From the NCBI GenBank assembly GCA_902826775.1, contig CADEHE010000018.1:1-44725 (forward strand): 44,725 bases of DNA, written 5' to 3'. The position numbers and the translations under genes are program-made. Positions within the stretch are counted from its first letter, which is position 1, and every line of letters starts with the position of its first letter. This document shows, piece after piece, positions 43,036 to 44,725 of this stretch. Source of the DNA: an uncultured Pseudomonadota bacterium (lineage in GTDB: Bacteria > Pseudomonadota > Gammaproteobacteria > Burkholderiales > JALYOK01). The notes below the pieces were generated by a model. The model worked only from the letters and a program-made list of their open reading frames with translations, had not been told where the DNA came from and ran no database searches.

Positions 43036-43557
43036 TCAATCATCGCGCTTGTTGTTGTCCGGCGCGTTGCCTTGTTCGGCAAGCTCCAATGCGCGCATCT
43101 CTTTACCGTAAAACTCCACGTAACAACTTGTGGAAATATCGCATGACAGGCTGATCCCAGCGTTCTCGCCCTGCCACTCGTAGATGCGGTGGCGCGGGTT
43201 CACCGCCTCCGGCGGGCCGTAGGTTTGCGTCAGATAATCGAGTACCGATTTCAAGTTGCTGTTGCCGACGATTACCACGATGCCGCTGCTGAAGCGCTGT
43301 TTGTAGAAGCGGTAGCTAATGCGCCACGCATCTACGCTGGCAAACGTCTTGCCGTCCGACTCGCGCCGGTAGTTAGCCGAAATTTCGTCGCCTGTAAGCA
43401 GTTTCAGGGATTGACCGTGCGCTTCGAGTGGCGCGCCCCAGGGAACGCCCTTGAAATCGCCCGGTTCGTTCTTCATAGCGCCCGCAGCAACCGGTCCAAG
43501 CGTTGTGACGCTCAACATTAAGATCGCCGCGATGCGCCAGAGATGAGTGTCAACCAT
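43036..43557 (-). CDS. Exported protein of unknown function
   Basis: Encodes 173 aa from ATG 43557, where a signal-like start (MVDTHLWRIAAILMLSVTTLG) lies; ATGs further upstream fall in cofD. The mature part has FKGVPWGAPLEAH, DAWRISYRFYKQRFSSGIVVIVG and DYLTQTYGPPEAVNPRH, patterns seen in small periplasmic proteins of unknown role, with two cysteines (SLSCDISTSC) that could pair. It ends 29 bases before the VOC gene and probably shares a transcript with it. Confidence 0.68.
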   Translation of the reverse strand: MVDTHLWRIAAILMLSVTTLGPVAAGAMKNEPGDFKGVPWGAPLEAHGQSLKLLTGDEISANYRRESDGKTFASVDAWRISYRFYKQRFSSGIVVIVGNSNLKSVLDYLTQTYGPPEAVNPRHRIYEWQGENAGISLSCDISTSCYVEFYGKEMRALELAEQGNAPDNNKRDD

Positions 43558-43676
43558 AGTATGCAGTGGTGGTGATTTCGAAGTTTGCGCCGTTCCGGCC
43601 GACTCTGCGCCTGTACCAGAGTGCGTCAGTTTAGCAGGGGATCTGTTAAACCTGAAGATGGCGCTGATCCGGTGTG

Positions 43677-44630
43677 CTAATGGCGCAGCTGATCCAACAA
43701 ACTGAGACAAGTGCGCGCCAAAGCGATACGGTCTTCACGTGTGCGCATCACCGTGGGCTCACAAACTAGCTTTGGATCGTCATGGCGCGCTTGCTCGGCG
43801 AGTGCGCTATCTTCGATATCGAGCAACATGGCGTCGATGAAGTCTGCATAGAGCCTGGCAACGCTCAGCGCGGAGACTTCCGCGCCGGCTTCTGACATCA
43901 TCTTCGCGGCGGGACCTTTGAGGGCGCGCCCGCCGATGATCGGCGAGACCGCCAACACCGGGGCCCGGCAAGCGCGCAACTGCTCGCGCACGCCGGGCAC
44001 GGCGAGCATCGGCGCAATGCTGACGTAAGGATTGGAAGGACAAACGATAATGCCGCGCAAGCCATCGTCTTGCAGCGTGGTGCGCACTTGCGCCGAGAGT
44101 CGCGCGGTTTGCGCACCCGCATAACTGTAGCCGTGGGCTTGCGGCACGCAACGCTCGCGCACGAAGTAGTGCTGAAACGCCAAGTCGCCCTGATCCGTGT
44201 GCACGATGGTGCGCACTGGGTCATCGCTGATCGGGAGGATGGGGTGCGCAACGCCCAAGCACCGCGCAAGTTCAAGCGTAGTTTGTGTGAGCGTCTTTCC
44301 TGCCCGCAAAAACTGCGTGCGCAGCAAGTGCAGGGCGATGTCCCGGTCGCCGAGGCGAAACCACTGCTCGCCGCCCAAGCGTGCCAACTCTTGCATCACC
44401 GTCCACTGCTCATCTGCACGCCCCCAACCCCGCGTGTCGTCCGCGCGTTCCGCCAACGTGTAGAGCACGGTGTCGATGTCCGGGCTGATGGCCAGCCCAA
44501 GATGTTCGAAGTCGTCGCCCGTATTGACGATGATCGTGAGTTCTTCCGGCGCCAACACGCGCGACAAACCATACGCGAGCTTCGCCCCACCCACGCCGCC
44601 GCACAGCGCGACAGTACGGCCGCGCTTCAC
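43677..44630 (-). CDS. cofD: 2-phospho-L-lactate transferase CofD (coenzyme F420 biosynthesis)
   Basis: Encodes 317 aa from GTG 44630. CofD joins the phospho-C2/C3 part of the side chain to Fo, making F420-0 or a dehydro/3-phosphoglycerate variant. The start ALCGGVGGAKLAYGLSRVL, NTGDDFEHLGLAISPDIDTVLYTL and WFRLGDRDIALHLLRT, then IVCPSNPYVSIAPMLAVPGVR and ALKGPAAKMM are family signatures. A GAGG five bases upstream of the GTG serves as ribosome-binding site. The first codons are themselves part of a 32-bp tandem repeat. F420 genes are patchy in Proteobacteria and often acquired; the partner genes would lie outside the window. Confidence 0.92.
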   Translation of the reverse strand: MKRGRTVALCGGVGGAKLAYGLSRVLAPEELTIIVNTGDDFEHLGLAISPDIDTVLYTLAERADDTRGWGRADEQWTVMQELARLGGEQWFRLGDRDIALHLLRTQFLRAGKTLTQTTLELARCLGVAHPILPISDDPVRTIVHTDQGDLAFQHYFVRERCVPQAHGYSYAGAQTARLSAQVRTTLQDDGLRGIIVCPSNPYVSIAPMLAVPGVREQLRACRAPVLAVSPIIGGRALKGPAAKMMSEAGAEVSALSVARLYADFIDAMLLDIEDSALAEQARHDDPKLVCEPTVMRTREDRIALARTCLSLLDQLRH

Positions 44631-44725
44631 CGCAGCCTCGCGACGGTACGGCCGCGCTTCACCGCAGCCCCGCGACGGTACGGCCGCGCTTCACCGCAGC
44701 CCCGCGACGGTACGGCCGCGCTTCA
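44608..44725. repeat. 32-bp tandem repeat carrying the cofD start
   Basis: Units start at 44608, 44640, 44672 and 44704 (the last cut by the window edge), giving at least 3.7 copies. The first differs from the others at 44613 (A for G) and near its end (CCTC for CCCC). On the minus strand each unit carries a GTG, and the unit at the gene supplies the real start with GAGG upstream; the outer copies have GGGG instead. As 32 is not a multiple of three, the copies are out of frame with each other. Confidence 0.85.

Noticed and set aside
44608..44725. CRISPR-like array
   Set aside because: The units are directly contiguous with no spacers and overlap a coding start, so it is a tandem repeat.

Overview
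The window looks like a chromosomal segment of a Betaproteobacterium (Nitrosomonadales/Burkholderiales-like). The main reasons are the class A RNase P RNA and the housekeeping run leuS-lptE-holA ... proA-nadD-rsfS-rlmH-maf-rng, an order I know from that class. The sequence is moderately GC-rich and coding-dense. No tRNA, rRNA, CRISPR array, integrase or intact insertion sequence was seen. The taxon assignment is inference from gene content.

Layout. (1) 1-1132 is an accessory, partly decayed stretch: a partial gene end, a lipoprotein, and the frameshifted N-terminus of a possible lipase-like gene. (2) 1243-7144 holds pyrC, the RNase P RNA, an Omp85/TamA-like outer-membrane protein, and a convergent large beta-helix/Ig-repeat surface protein with a C-terminal sorting-type tail. 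(3) 7596-18049 is the conserved core run, interrupted by a ribbon-helix-helix/coiled-coil gene pair with a palindromic operator. leuS and lptE carry three different repeat insertions inside their reading frames, and nadD appears to start at CTG. (4) 18092-20440 has an enolase-superfamily enzyme and an LLM-class oxidoreductase. (5) 20482-24155 has a tiny basic protein, rhlE, a DUF4034-like secreted protein and a SnoaL-like protein with a C-terminal membrane tail. (6) 24249-30696 on the minus strand is uup, then a potABCD-type polyamine importer with a gamma carbonic anhydrase at its 3' end. (7) 30816-36453 is a set of metabolic or hydrolase genes: DUF1353, patatin, alpha/beta hydrolase, lipocalin-like, cupin and a ThDP enzyme. 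(8) 36686-39525 has an acetyltransferase and a tandem pair of SPFH/band-7 membrane proteins, followed directly by a 188-bp element with perfect 15-bp terminal inverted repeats. (9) 39718-41590 is a GST plus two-gene CHR transporter operon. (10) 41732-44725 has a SoxYZ-like carrier, a VOC protein, a secreted unknown and cofD (coenzyme F420 biosynthesis). The cofD start lies inside a 32-bp tandem repeat that runs off the window.

How genes work together. The core run covers tRNA charging, LPS transport, replication clamp loading, proline and NAD synthesis, ribosome silencing and rRNA modification, and RNA processing. PotABCD would import polyamines. CofD implies F420 or a variant of it, which could serve the LLM-family oxidoreductase; that link is inference. 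The two SPFH proteins probably form one membrane complex. No complete undescribed system is proven here. The best leads are the repeat insertions in essential genes, the SPFH pair with its adjoining element, the RHH/coiled-coil pair, the orphan SoxYZ carrier, and the repeat that carries the cofD start.
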